Part shown: positions 1-5,396 of the stretch, one piece after another | How positions within the stretch are numbered: position 1 is the first letter of the stretch | How the letters are laid out: every line of letters starts with the position of its first letter | Assembly (NCBI GenBank): GCA_937995275.1 | Contig: CALKKN010000198.1 | Location: forward strand, 1 to 5,896 | DNA: 5,896 nt | From: an uncultured Lysobacterales bacterium | Lineage (GTDB): Bacteria; Pseudomonadota; Gammaproteobacteria; Xanthomonadales; SZUA-36 | Direction of reading: 5' to 3' | Program-made: the position numbers and the translations under genes | Notes under the pieces: generated by a model | Seen by the model: only the letters and a program-made list of their open reading frames with translations | Told to the model about the DNA's origin: nothing | The model's database searches: none

Positions 1-255
1 GGCTATGAGCGAATTGCCGTTGACATCGCCTTCGATACGGGGATGGTGCCGGGCGTCGTGTACCGGGCCGCGGAAGACAACCCCGCCTATCTCGGCCCCG
101 CGCCGCTGCGGGAAATGGCGGAGCAGATCAGGCGCTGCACCGGCCCGAGCGGCAGCAATCGGGACTATGTACTGCGTCTCGCTCGGGCCCTGCGGGACCT
201 GAACGTCGTGGACCCCCACGTGTTCGAAGTCGAATCGTGGGTGCTGGGGGATTAG
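1..255 (+). CDS. ChaC-like gamma-glutamylcyclotransferase, C-terminal part
   Basis: The reading frame is open from base 1 to a TAG stop, so only the last 84 residues are present and the start lies outside the window. ChaC-family enzymes act in the cytosol and split gamma-glutamyl compounds, mainly glutathione, to 5-oxoproline and the remaining dipeptide. The visible part carries the family's characteristic C-terminal block: an RAAEDNPAYLGPAP stretch, then an amphipathic helix, then GPSGSNRDYVLRLARALRDL and a DPHVFEVE ending. E. coli ChaC has the equivalent order (DPRHPEY, then SGPLGTNAQYLFSLEQEL). The catalytic glutamate and the N-terminal YGSL loop are upstream and cannot be checked. The gene converges on the metacaspase unit and is probably unrelated to it. 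The family assignment is firm; the exact substrate is inferred. Confidence 0.82.
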   Translation, partial: GYERIAVDIAFDTGMVPGVVYRAAEDNPAYLGPAPLREMAEQIRRCTGPSGSNRDYVLRLARALRDLNVVDPHVFEVESWVLGD

Positions 256-387
256 CGAACCGCCCTGTTCCAGGGGGTCCTGGCGGATTCTGGAGCCCGC
301 GCTGATCACGTCTTCGAGGGCCCCGTCCTCGTCGGCGTCCTCCGCCATTGCGCAGGGGGCAGCGCGGCGAGACGAGCCGAGTGCGGA

Positions 388-426
388 GTTCGCCGTGGCC
401 TCCGCCATCGGCGGATACGGCGGAAC
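388..426 (-). terminator. Imperfect hairpin just after the metacaspase stop
   Basis: The inner stem is TCCGCC (401-406) with GGCGGA (410-415) around a 3-nt loop. The outer stem is CGCCGT (391-396) with ACGGCG (417-422), extended by GTT/AAC across a one-base bulge. On the minus strand it begins two bases after the metacaspase TGA. There is no T-run after it, so it is not a canonical Rho-independent terminator. It could be a 3' end stabiliser or a weak transcription barrier between the convergent genes. Confidence 0.3.
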
Positions 427-428
427 CG

Positions 429-1262
429 TCAGATCTTGAACGGATGCTGGTGGTCGTATTCGGGGTCGGGGGTACCGCGCACCACGTGGTTCGGCCGCTG
501 CCTGTCCTTCAGCTGGTGTTCGATCGCGCGGTGGAAAGTCCGGTAGTCGCCCTCGAAGCGACCATCGGCATAGGTCTCTTTCAGCGCTTCGGTGAACCGA
601 CCGTTGCCGCTGCCCTCCCAGGACAATTCGTCTTCCTGACAGCCCGACAATAGTCTGACTGTGGCTTTGATCTCCGGGCGTGGGTCGGGCAGCCGGCGCT
701 GCAAATCTGCATAAAATTGACGGTTCTTGCGGGCGGTTTTCCGGGCGATCGGGCGCGGCATGGCGCGTGTGCGTTCGAATACCTCGTCGGGCTCCACGAT
801 CTGCCCGGCGGTGCGGAAATTCAGGTCCCTGAGCATGGTGCCGCTGTGACAGCTGTCCGAAACCACCAGCAGCCGGACCCCCGCCTCGAACTCCGACCAC
901 AGAATGTTCAGTTCGTCGTCCAGCAACTGGCCATCGAAGAGGCACCAGGTTTCATCGACCTGGTCCTCTTCGTCCCCGTCAACGTCCGGTATGGTCCCGC
1001 CGTGGCCCGAGTAGGTCAGGAGAAAGAAGTCTCCCCCCTGCAACTCGCCGGCCGCGCCGCGGATGGCGTTCGTGACGGCGGCGCGGGTTGCCTGCGCCGA
1101 CTTGAGGGAGTGGGTTTCGAAGCCCTGACGCGCCGCGATACGCTGCATGTCGGCACAGTCGTTTTCGCAGGCGTTGAGCTGGCCATCCCAGCTGCCGCCG
1201 TAATGCCGGGGATCCACGATGTTGACACCAATGTGCACCGAAATTCCGCGAGGATTGGCCAT
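429..1262 (-). CDS. Caspase family protein (type I metacaspase-like, peptidase C14)
   Basis: This is a 277-aa cysteine peptidase of the caspase/metacaspase clan. The catalytic dyad is visible: His87 in YSGHGG and Cys138 in VSDSCHSGT. The p20-like part covers about residues 6-150. It includes the LNACENDCADM motif (Asp35) and an acidic loop at 93-104 that leads into ETWCLFDG, both typical of type I metacaspases. A p10-like part follows at about 200-250 (LLSGCQEDELSWEG, then NGRFTEAL). Asp35 and Asp136 align with the S1-pocket acids that give metacaspases Arg/Lys specificity rather than the Asp specificity of animal caspases. A basic linker at 164-182 joins the two parts. There is no signal peptide or membrane segment, so it is probably cytosolic. 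The start is supported by GGAGAAGGA (1277 to 1269 on the minus strand) six bases before the ATG. It lies 82 bp downstream of the repeat-protein gene on the same strand, so one transcript is likely. The biological role is unknown. Confidence 0.9.
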   Translation of the reverse strand: MANPRGISVHIGVNIVDPRHYGGSWDGQLNACENDCADMQRIAARQGFETHSLKSAQATRAAVTNAIRGAAGELQGGDFFLLTYSGHGGTIPDVDGDEEDQVDETWCLFDGQLLDDELNILWSEFEAGVRLLVVSDSCHSGTMLRDLNFRTAGQIVEPDEVFERTRAMPRPIARKTARKNRQFYADLQRRLPDPRPEIKATVRLLSGCQEDELSWEGSGNGRFTEALKETYADGRFEGDYRTFHRAIEHQLKDRQRPNHVVRGTPDPEYDHQHPFKI

Positions 1263-1294
1263 CAGGGGTCCTTCTCCATTCCGAGTCGAGTACG

Positions 1295-1328
1295 CAGGAG
1301 CGCCGCCGGGTCTCCTGACCCGGCGGCG
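1295..1328 (-). other. Contiguous A-B-A'-B' inverted-repeat element between the repeat-protein and metacaspase genes
   Basis: On the plus strand the element reads CAGGAG (A), CGCCGCCGGGT (B), CTCCTG (A'), ACCCGGCGGCG (B') with no spare bases. B and B' form a perfect 11-bp stem whose whole 6-nt loop is A'. A and A' can form a competing 6-bp stem. In the minus-strand transcript the loop reads CAGGAG and the bases right after the stem read CTCCTG. The metacaspase ribosome-binding site lies 17 nt further on. No T-run follows, so simple termination is unlikely. A translational or RNA-processing role is possible but inferred. Confidence 0.55.
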
Positions 1329-1344
1329 GCCGACTTCATGACGG

Positions 1345-1695
1345 CTATCTTCCGAACAGGCGTTGCCAAAAACTCTTCTTCGGCGGCTCCGCCGGCGCCA
1401 CGCTGCGGCTGTCCTGATCAGGCGGCCCGGCCTGCGGGGTCGGCTGTTCGGGGGCCTGGGCGCGCCGCGTATCCTGGTCGGGCGGTCCGGCCCGCGCCCG
1501 GTCCTCGTCGGGCGGCCCGGCCCGCGCCCGGTCCTCGTCGGGCGGCCCGGCTCGCGCGCGGTCTTCGTCGGGGGGTCCGGCTCGCGCCCGGTCTTCGTCG
1601 GGGGGTCCGGCTCGCGCCCGGTCTTCGTCGGGGGGTCCGGCTCGCGCGCGGTCTTCGTCGGGGGGTCCGGCTCGCGGTTTTTCGTTTTCGATCAT
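1345..1695 (-). CDS. Small decapeptide-repeat protein with a cationic aromatic C-terminal tail
   Basis: I do not recognise a family for this 116-aa protein. After a short MIENEKP head it has a partial unit (RAGPPDED), five exact RARAGPPDED units, one RARAGPPDQD unit, and a degenerate stretch with one more GPPDQD (about 66-95). It ends in a Pro/Ala linker and the tail KKSFWQRLFGR (106-116). The repeats should be disordered and slightly acidic, whereas the tail is basic and amphipathic, as in short membrane-binding segments. There is no signal peptide. A good AGGAG lies nine bases upstream of the ATG, which supports translation from 1695. The silent nature of almost all differences between repeats also supports real coding. 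It is the first gene of the unit containing the metacaspase, so a role as substrate, inhibitor or adaptor of that peptidase is plausible but inferred. The antisense frame is also open but lacks these signals. Confidence 0.75.
   Translation of the reverse strand: MIENEKPRAGPPDEDRARAGPPDEDRARAGPPDEDRARAGPPDEDRARAGPPDEDRARAGPPDEDRARAGPPDQDTRRAQAPEQPTPQAGPPDQDSRSVAPAEPPKKSFWQRLFGR
1471..1676. repeat. 30-bp tandem repeat (minisatellite), about 6.9 copies, inside the repeat-protein gene
   Basis: Units begin at 1471, 1501, 1531, 1561, 1591, 1621 and 1651; the last is cut short after 26 bases. The units at 1561 and 1591 are identical. Two sub-types exist: GTCCTCGTCGGGCGG (1501, 1531) and GTCTTCGTCGGGGGG (1561-1651). 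The unit at 1471 is the most divergent. The period is a multiple of three, so gain or loss of a unit keeps the frame and adds or removes ten residues. Confidence 0.95.
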
Positions 1696-1732
1696 GATGA
1701 GCTTCTCCTAGGTTATTGGCCGCTCGTCACTG

Positions 1733-1761
1733 AGCATAGTCCGGCAGACACAATTTTGCGA
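1733..1761 (-). promoter_or_regulatory. Weak candidate promoter for the repeat-protein/metacaspase unit
   Basis: On the minus strand TCGCAA (1761-1756) and TATGCT (1738-1733) are separated by 17 bases and lie about 40 bases upstream of the repeat-protein start. The -10 matches the sigma-70 consensus at four of six positions and the -35 at three, so this is a placement guess in a divergent intergenic region. Confidence 0.25.
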
Positions 1762-1837
1762 GTCGCCCGCGTATCGGCTGGTACCGAGCCCGCGCGATTT
1801 CGAGCAGTTCGGCGACCACTGGAGGCTCGCGCTCAGC

Positions 1838-1843
1838 TATAAT
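1838..1843 (+). promoter_or_regulatory. Candidate -10 element for the FlgO/TPR gene
   Basis: A perfect TATAAT lies 109 bases upstream of the ATG at 1953, in the 257-bp divergent intergenic region. No good -35 hexamer sits 16-18 bases before it (the 17-bp position reads ACCACT), so activation by a regulator or an alternative promoter is possible. A transcript from here would have a leader of roughly 100 nt. Confidence 0.35.
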
Positions 1844-1952
1844 TCCGCATCAAGGGATGTTCGGCACCTCGCCCCATGACACTATCAGAACTACAGGCAC
1901 GCGTTAACCAACGTTCGAGGCATTCGATGCCGGCTGCCGAAGCGGATCGCCC

Positions 1953-3947
1953 ATGTCCTTGATCTCGGAAATGAGGCGCCGCCACGTGTTTCGTGCCGCC
2001 GTGGCCTACACGGTGGTCTGGTGGCTGCTCGTGCAGGTTGCCGGCTTGCTGCTCGAAGCATTCGAAGCGCCCCCCTGGATTTTCCAGGGCCTGATCCTGC
2101 TGCTGGTCACCGGGTTCCCGGTTGCAATGGTCCTGGCCTGGTTCTTCGAACTGACGCCCACCGGCCTGGTGCGCAGCGATGGCGAAACGGATTTGGTTGA
2201 CCCCGCCTTTCGAGGCTATCTGAACCCGATTGTCATAGGCATGCTCACCGCTGCGGTCATCCTGTTCGCCCTAGACAAGTTTGTCTGGACCGACGATCCA
2301 CTGATCGAGGACACGTCACCGCGCAGCGTGGCCGGTCGCGCCGACTCGCTGGCCGTGTTGCCCTTTTCGAACCGTAGCAGCGTGGCGGAAGACGCCTATT
2401 TCGTGGACGGTATCCACGACGACATCCTGACGCTGCTGGCGAAAATCGACTCCCTGAGGGTAATCTCGCGGACTTCGGTGATGCGCTTTCGGGATACCGA
2501 GAAGTCGATTCCCGAAATCAGCCGCGAACTGAACGCGGCCTATATACTGGAGGGCGGCGTTCAGCGTGCTGGGAGTCAGATCCGCCTCAATGCCCAGTTG
2601 ATCGACGCTGCCAGTGACGGGCATCTCTGGGCGGAGACCTTCGACCGCGAATTGTCGACGGAAAACCTGTTCGCCATCCAGAGCGAGATCGCCCGGGCAA
2701 TTGCGGCCGCGCTGGACGCGAAACTTTCCCCGGCCGACCAGCAACGGTTGGACAGCGTGCCCACCGACAGTCTGGAAGCATACGATGCGTACCTGCTTGG
2801 CCGGCAGAGCTTACTCAGCAACAGCGTCGAGAGTTACAGTGAAGCGGCTGCCCACTTCGAACAGGCAATCTCACTCGACGGCGATTTTGCGGGCGCCGTG
2901 GCCGGGCTGTGCGAAGCGCATCTGTATCTATACGTGAAAACCGGCGACACGCTGCAGTTCGAACTGGCGGAGCCGGCCTGCAATCGCGCACTCGCCCTCG
3001 ACCGAAACCTCGCGGAGGTGCATGTCGCGCTGGGGACCCTGTTCCGTTATCACGGAGAATTCGAGCGCGCTGAGATCGAGCAGCGGGAGGCCCTGGCCGC
3101 GCAGCCGGAAAACATCGACGCGCTCACCGAACTGGGTCATACGCTGGCCCTGCAGGGCCGGATCAGGGAGTCCGAAACCGTCCTGTTGGAGGCGGAGCGC
3201 CTGCAGCCTGATCACTGGCCGGTCCACGACGCGCTGTTCACGTTCTACCGCAACTTCGACGATTCGCCGGACCGTTTCGACCGTGCCGTCAGGCATGCGA
3301 TGCGGGTCGTCGAGCTGACCCCGGAAGCCGCCTCGGCCTGGAACAACCTGGGCACGGCCTACTACAGCCTTCAGCAGTACGAGGCGGCCAAGAGCGCCTG
3401 GGACCGGGCCCTCGAACTCGCACCGACACGTACCGCTTACACCAACCGCGGCCTGCAGTATTACTACGAGGAACGCTACGCGGATTCCGCCGAGATGCAG
3501 TTGAAAGCGATCGAATTGGCGCCCAACGACCACCGCGCCTGGGGTCGGCTCGCCGAATCCTACCGTCAACTGGGGGGCCGGGACGATGAGGCCGGGGCGG
3601 CCTACGCCACCGCTAGTCAACTGGCCGAGAGCAACCTCGAAATCAATGACCAGGACTGGCGAACCATAGGGATGCTGGCGACATACCTGGTGCACAGCGG
3701 CCGCCCGGAGGAGGCCCGGAGGCGAATCGATACGGCACTGGCCATTTCGGGCCGCGACCCCGAGGCGCTGCTGTATGCGGCCCTGGTTTCGCTCGAACGA
3801 GGCGACGAGGACATGGCGCTCGAGGCCCTGGAGGAGATGGTCGAGCGCAACGAAGCCTTTCGGCTCTATATTGCCGACGATCCCGATCTGCAATCCCTGG
3901 CGGGCAGCGAGCGCTACGATCGGTTGATCAAGAATCCGTCCGGCTGA
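1953..3947 (+). CDS. Membrane-anchored FlgO-like/TPR protein
   Basis: This 664-aa protein starts SLISEMRRRHVFRAAVAY, the usual opening of a proteobacterial family whose members often sit near, or are fused to, adenylate cyclase or winged-helix domains. Three hydrophobic segments lie at about 15-36, 43-66 and 91-109. With the basic N-terminus inside, the long C-terminal part would be outside the cytoplasm. Residues 131-250 form a FlgO/TolB-N-like domain (SLAVLPFSN, then AYFVDGIHDDILTLLAKI, LRVISRTSVMRFR and an AAYILEGGVQ block). Several TPR units follow between about 292 and 640, for example ASAWNNLGTAYYSLQQYEAA at 460-479. No cyclase, kinase or DNA-binding domain is present in this chain, so it probably senses or scaffolds through protein contacts. 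The ribosome-binding site before the ATG is weak. The next ATG, at 1971, is disfavoured because the family-typical first residues would be lost. No partner gene directly follows. Confidence 0.88.
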   Translation: MSLISEMRRRHVFRAAVAYTVVWWLLVQVAGLLLEAFEAPPWIFQGLILLLVTGFPVAMVLAWFFELTPTGLVRSDGETDLVDPAFRGYLNPIVIGMLTAAVILFALDKFVWTDDPLIEDTSPRSVAGRADSLAVLPFSNRSSVAEDAYFVDGIHDDILTLLAKIDSLRVISRTSVMRFRDTEKSIPEISRELNAAYILEGGVQRAGSQIRLNAQLIDAASDGHLWAETFDRELSTENLFAIQSEIARAIAAALDAKLSPADQQRLDSVPTDSLEAYDAYLLGRQSLLSNSVESYSEAAAHFEQAISLDGDFAGAVAGLCEAHLYLYVKTGDTLQFELAEPACNRALALDRNLAEVHVALGTLFRYHGEFERAEIEQREALAAQPENIDALTELGHTLALQGRIRESETVLLEAERLQPDHWPVHDALFTFYRNFDDSPDRFDRAVRHAMRVVELTPEAASAWNNLGTAYYSLQQYEAAKSAWDRALELAPTRTAYTNRGLQYYYEERYADSAEMQLKAIELAPNDHRAWGRLAESYRQLGGRDDEAGAAYATASQLAESNLEINDQDWRTIGMLATYLVHSGRPEEARRRIDTALAISGRDPEALLYAALVSLERGDEDMALEALEEMVERNEAFRLYIADDPDLQSLAGSERYDRLIKNPSG

Positions 3948-4099
3948 CGGTTGACCCGCATGCCGCAATAATCCGGACAGGCCGGTGCCCAGGAGGGCGG
4001 GCCAACTTGTCGGGCAACGTCCTCATGTGGCGGCCTGTCGGCGACGATCCGGTCCACGATCGCGTCGATTTCGTCGAACCGCTCCTGATCGACTTCCAT
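3914..4099 (-). CDS. Possible small protein of unknown function with a CPDYC motif
   Basis: Read from the ATG at 4099, this is 61 aa, beginning with an acidic amphipathic helix (about 2-20, MEVDQERFDEIDAIV) and containing PPSWAPACPDYCG near residue 40. Third codon positions are about 74% G/C and the composition is protein-like, whereas the opposite frame gives an Arg-rich shadow. The stop lies inside the 3' end of the FlgO/TPR gene, a 34-bp tail-to-tail overlap. The start is uncertain: the frame is open back to an ATG at 4201, and the best Shine-Dalgarno (GGAGG, 4127-4123) lies 23 bases before the 4099 ATG and 11 bases before an in-frame CTG at 4111. The two cysteines could bind metal or form a disulfide. 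I do not recognise a family. Confidence 0.4.
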   Translation of the reverse strand: MEVDQERFDEIDAIVDRIVADRPPHEDVARQVGPPSWAPACPDYCGMRVNRQPDGFLINRS

Positions 4100-4158
4100 G
4101 GTCCGGAACAGTCCTGCCGGCACCTCCAATCGCAGTGCAAAAGAATTTATTTGTGGTA

Positions 4159-4187
4159 GATTTAAAGAGAACGTAAGAAAACTACAA
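4159..4187 (-). promoter_or_regulatory. Candidate promoter for the small minus-strand ORF
   Basis: Within an AT-rich island (about 4138-4196), the minus strand has TTGTAG (4187-4182) and TAAATC (4164-4159) with a 17-base spacer. Transcription would begin near 4152, about 25 nt before the GGAGG motif. Both hexamers are only partial sigma-70 matches. The contrast of this island with its GC-rich surroundings is the stronger evidence. Confidence 0.3.
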
Positions 4188-4190
4188 TAA

Positions 4191-4219
4191 TTGACCGACA
4201 TACTTGGTCTGCGGATATC
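4191..4219 (+). promoter_or_regulatory. Candidate promoter for the leader ORF and BTAD regulator
   Basis: TTGACC (4191-4196) is a five-of-six match to the -35 consensus. Seventeen bases later is GATATC (4214-4219), a weak -10. A transcript starting near 4226 would carry the two hairpins at 4233-4277 and the 26-aa ORF before the regulator. TTGTGG at 4151 with TAAGAA at 4174 is an alternative pair. Confidence 0.3.
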
Positions 4220-4232
4220 GCCACCGAAGCAA

Positions 4233-4277
4233 GGCGCCGGTTTAGCCGGTGCCCGGCGTCGCCGGAAGCCGGCGACG
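4233..4277 (+). other. Two tandem GC-rich hairpins in the regulator's leader
   Basis: The first stem is GGCGCCGG (4233-4240) with CCGGTGCC (4246-4253), eight pairs including one G-U, around TTTAG. The second is a perfect nine-pair stem, CGTCGCCGG (4257-4265) with CCGGCGACG (4269-4277), around AAG. Neither is followed by a T-run. They could be an attenuator-like leader structure or a DNA-level inverted repeat. The structures are visible; the role is unknown. Confidence 0.5.
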
Positions 4278-4354
4278 GGCGTTATTGGGCAAGGATACCC
4301 GCGGATTGAGTACCCACCTCATTTGAATCCGCCGGCGTATCCCAACAATCGAGC

Positions 4355-4360
4355 AGGAGG
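4355..4360 (+). promoter_or_regulatory. Perfect Shine-Dalgarno AGGAGG
   Basis: AGGAGG is followed by four bases and then ATG at 4365. It is the strongest ribosome-binding site in the window and points to translation of the 26-aa ORF rather than of the regulator directly. The regulator's own ATG at 4442 has no comparable site. Confidence 0.65.
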
Positions 4361-4364
4361 GTCA

Positions 4365-4445
4365 ATGGATCGGGACATTCGGGATATTGCGGGGTCACAA
4401 CAGGGCGTGCGAGGGGGATTTCAGGCAAAGAACCGCCCGCTATGA
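4365..4445 (+). CDS. 26-aa leader ORF coupled to the BTAD regulator
   Basis: The predicted peptide starts MDRDIRDIAGSQQGVRG and is 26 residues long. It follows a perfect AGGAGG with short spacing, and its TGA stop overlaps the regulator's start as ATGA (4442-4445). This is the classic layout for translational coupling, in which ribosomes finishing the leader re-initiate on the regulator. The peptide has no signal sequence, no run of a single amino acid such as attenuation leaders carry, and no recognised motif. The same frame is open further upstream to a TTG at 4191, but that start has no ribosome-binding site. Real translation is likely; a function for the peptide itself is not shown. Confidence 0.5.
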   Translation: MDRDIRDIAGSQQGVRGGFQAKNRPL

Positions 4446-5335
4446 CCGACCTGAAAGGCACCACCATCTGCCTGTTCGGGGCCTATCCGGTTCGGGTCGA
4501 CGGCCAACCCCGCCACCTCGGCATTTCCGGCAGTACCGAGCGGCTGTTCCAGTACCTGCTGGTCAACCTCGGTCGCGAAAGCCGCCGCGAGTACCTGGCC
4601 GACCTGTTCTGGCGCAATTCCACGCCCGTACGCCAGCGCTCCGCGCTGAACTCGGCCATCTGGCGGATCAAGCGCCAACTGCGTGATGTCGATGGGACAG
4701 ATCTCTACTGCGACGGACCGGCCGTCTTCCTGCAGATTGACGATTCGGTGGGCATGGATGCGCGTGAGCTGACTGATATCGTGCACTCCCTGGCACCGGG
4801 TGAGGACATGAGCGAGGCCGTCGCCGGCCGGTTGCGCCTGGCACTGGATGCCTGCGACGCACCGTTCATGGACGGCGTCACGTCGGACTGGGTGCTCACC
4901 GAGCGCGAGCGCCTGTTCAATCTGCAGATTCGCGGTCTGACGCTGCTGATGCATTGGCTGGGCCAACAGCGGAAGTACGAGGACGCCCTCGAAATCGGGC
5001 GGCGGCTGCTGGCTGCCGATCCGGCCCGGGAGTCGGCCCAGTGCGAGGTCATGTGGCTGTACATGCTCAACGGCCAGCGCGCACAGGCCATCCGGCAGTA
5101 CAAGCTGTTTCGCGCCTGGCTGCGGCATGAGCTCGACATCGAGCCGATGCCCGAGACCAACGCATTGTACGATCACATCCGCCTGGAGCCCGACGCGGCA
5201 AGAGCCGGCAGCAGGGACCTGCCCGTCAGGCCGGACGAGATCGAGACGCGCCGGTCCTCCTTCAACTCGCTGCTGGGCGCAATCGAGCGCTCCCGCCGCG
5301 ACCTGTACGAGGTGCTCAGCAGCCAGTCGGCCTGA
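4442..5335 (+). CDS. BTAD-domain (SARP/AfsR-like) transcriptional regulator
   Basis: This 297-aa protein has an N-terminal OmpR-type winged helix (about 8-98). It starts with TICLFGAYPVRVDGQPRHLG and includes TERLFQYLLVN, RREYLADLFWRN and RQRSALNSAIWRIKRQL, the usual recognition-helix region of this class. A bacterial transcriptional activator domain follows at about 105-247, ending in the diagnostic stretch DPARESAQCEVMWLY, GQRAQAIRQYKLFRAWL, then LDIEPMPETNALYDHI. A 50-residue tail without recognised domains completes it. It should bind DNA in the cytoplasm and activate or modulate transcription. The STAND ATPase and TPR domains of large AfsR-type proteins are absent, so this is the short SARP-like form. 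Such proteins are best known from actinobacteria, but short BTAD proteins also occur in proteobacteria. Its start overlaps the leader ORF stop. The serine-hydrolase gene 97 bp downstream is a candidate target (inference). Confidence 0.87.
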   Translation: MTDLKGTTICLFGAYPVRVDGQPRHLGISGSTERLFQYLLVNLGRESRREYLADLFWRNSTPVRQRSALNSAIWRIKRQLRDVDGTDLYCDGPAVFLQIDDSVGMDARELTDIVHSLAPGEDMSEAVAGRLRLALDACDAPFMDGVTSDWVLTERERLFNLQIRGLTLLMHWLGQQRKYEDALEIGRRLLAADPARESAQCEVMWLYMLNGQRAQAIRQYKLFRAWLRHELDIEPMPETNALYDHIRLEPDAARAGSRDLPVRPDEIETRRSSFNSLLGAIERSRRDLYEVLSSQSA

Positions 5336-5352
5336 TGTCGGCAGCAGCGTGT

Positions 5353-5390
5353 GGCGCGGTTCGCGCCGGCGCCGGGTTCCGCTCCCGGCG
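5353..5390 (+). other. Two tandem hairpins between the regulator and hydrolase genes
   Basis: The first stem is GGCGCG (5353-5358) with CGCGCC (5362-5367) around GTT. The second is CGCCGGG (5370-5376) with CCCGGCG (5384-5390) around a seven-base loop. They start 17 bases after the regulator's TGA. No T-run follows, so they are at best a weak or Rho-assisted terminator for the regulator. Confidence 0.35.
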
Positions 5391-5396
5391 ATGCGA

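Noticed and set aside
260..286. Inverted repeat after the cyclotransferase stop (CCAGG/CCTGG with outer CCG/CGG), considered as its terminator
   Set aside because: The inner stem is only five pairs, the outer pairing needs a large bulge, and no T-run follows.
1..348. Minus-strand frame open from an ATG at 348 to the window edge
   Set aside because: It is the exact antisense of the cyclotransferase codons, stays open because TCA, TTA and CTA are absent there, and has no ribosome-binding site.
1471..1676. The regular 30-bp units, considered as a CRISPR array
   Set aside because: The units are directly adjacent with no unique spacers, and their period matches a ten-residue peptide repeat in a coding frame.
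717..1697. 326-codon plus-strand open frame antisense to the metacaspase and repeat-protein genes
   Set aside because: It lies opposite two genes with clear motifs and ribosome-binding sites, has Arg/Gly/Pro-rich composition with no domain, and is open because the region is GC-rich and repetitive.
1876..1962. 28-codon ORF overlapping the start of the FlgO/TPR gene by 10 bases
   Set aside because: It has no Shine-Dalgarno and no family resemblance. Unlike the leader at 4365, nothing but the overlap supports it.
2928..3968. 346-codon minus-strand open frame antisense to the FlgO/TPR gene
   Set aside because: It is a shadow of the TPR-coding sequence. The sense frame has recognisable TPR residues and this one has no recognisable motif.
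4370..4387. Two adjacent 9-base near-repeats (TCGGGACAT, TCGGGATAT), considered as an autoregulatory SARP site
   Set aside because: SARP sites are usually direct repeats spaced about 11 bp next to a -35 element. These have a 9-bp period and lie inside the leader ORF, so chance is more likely.
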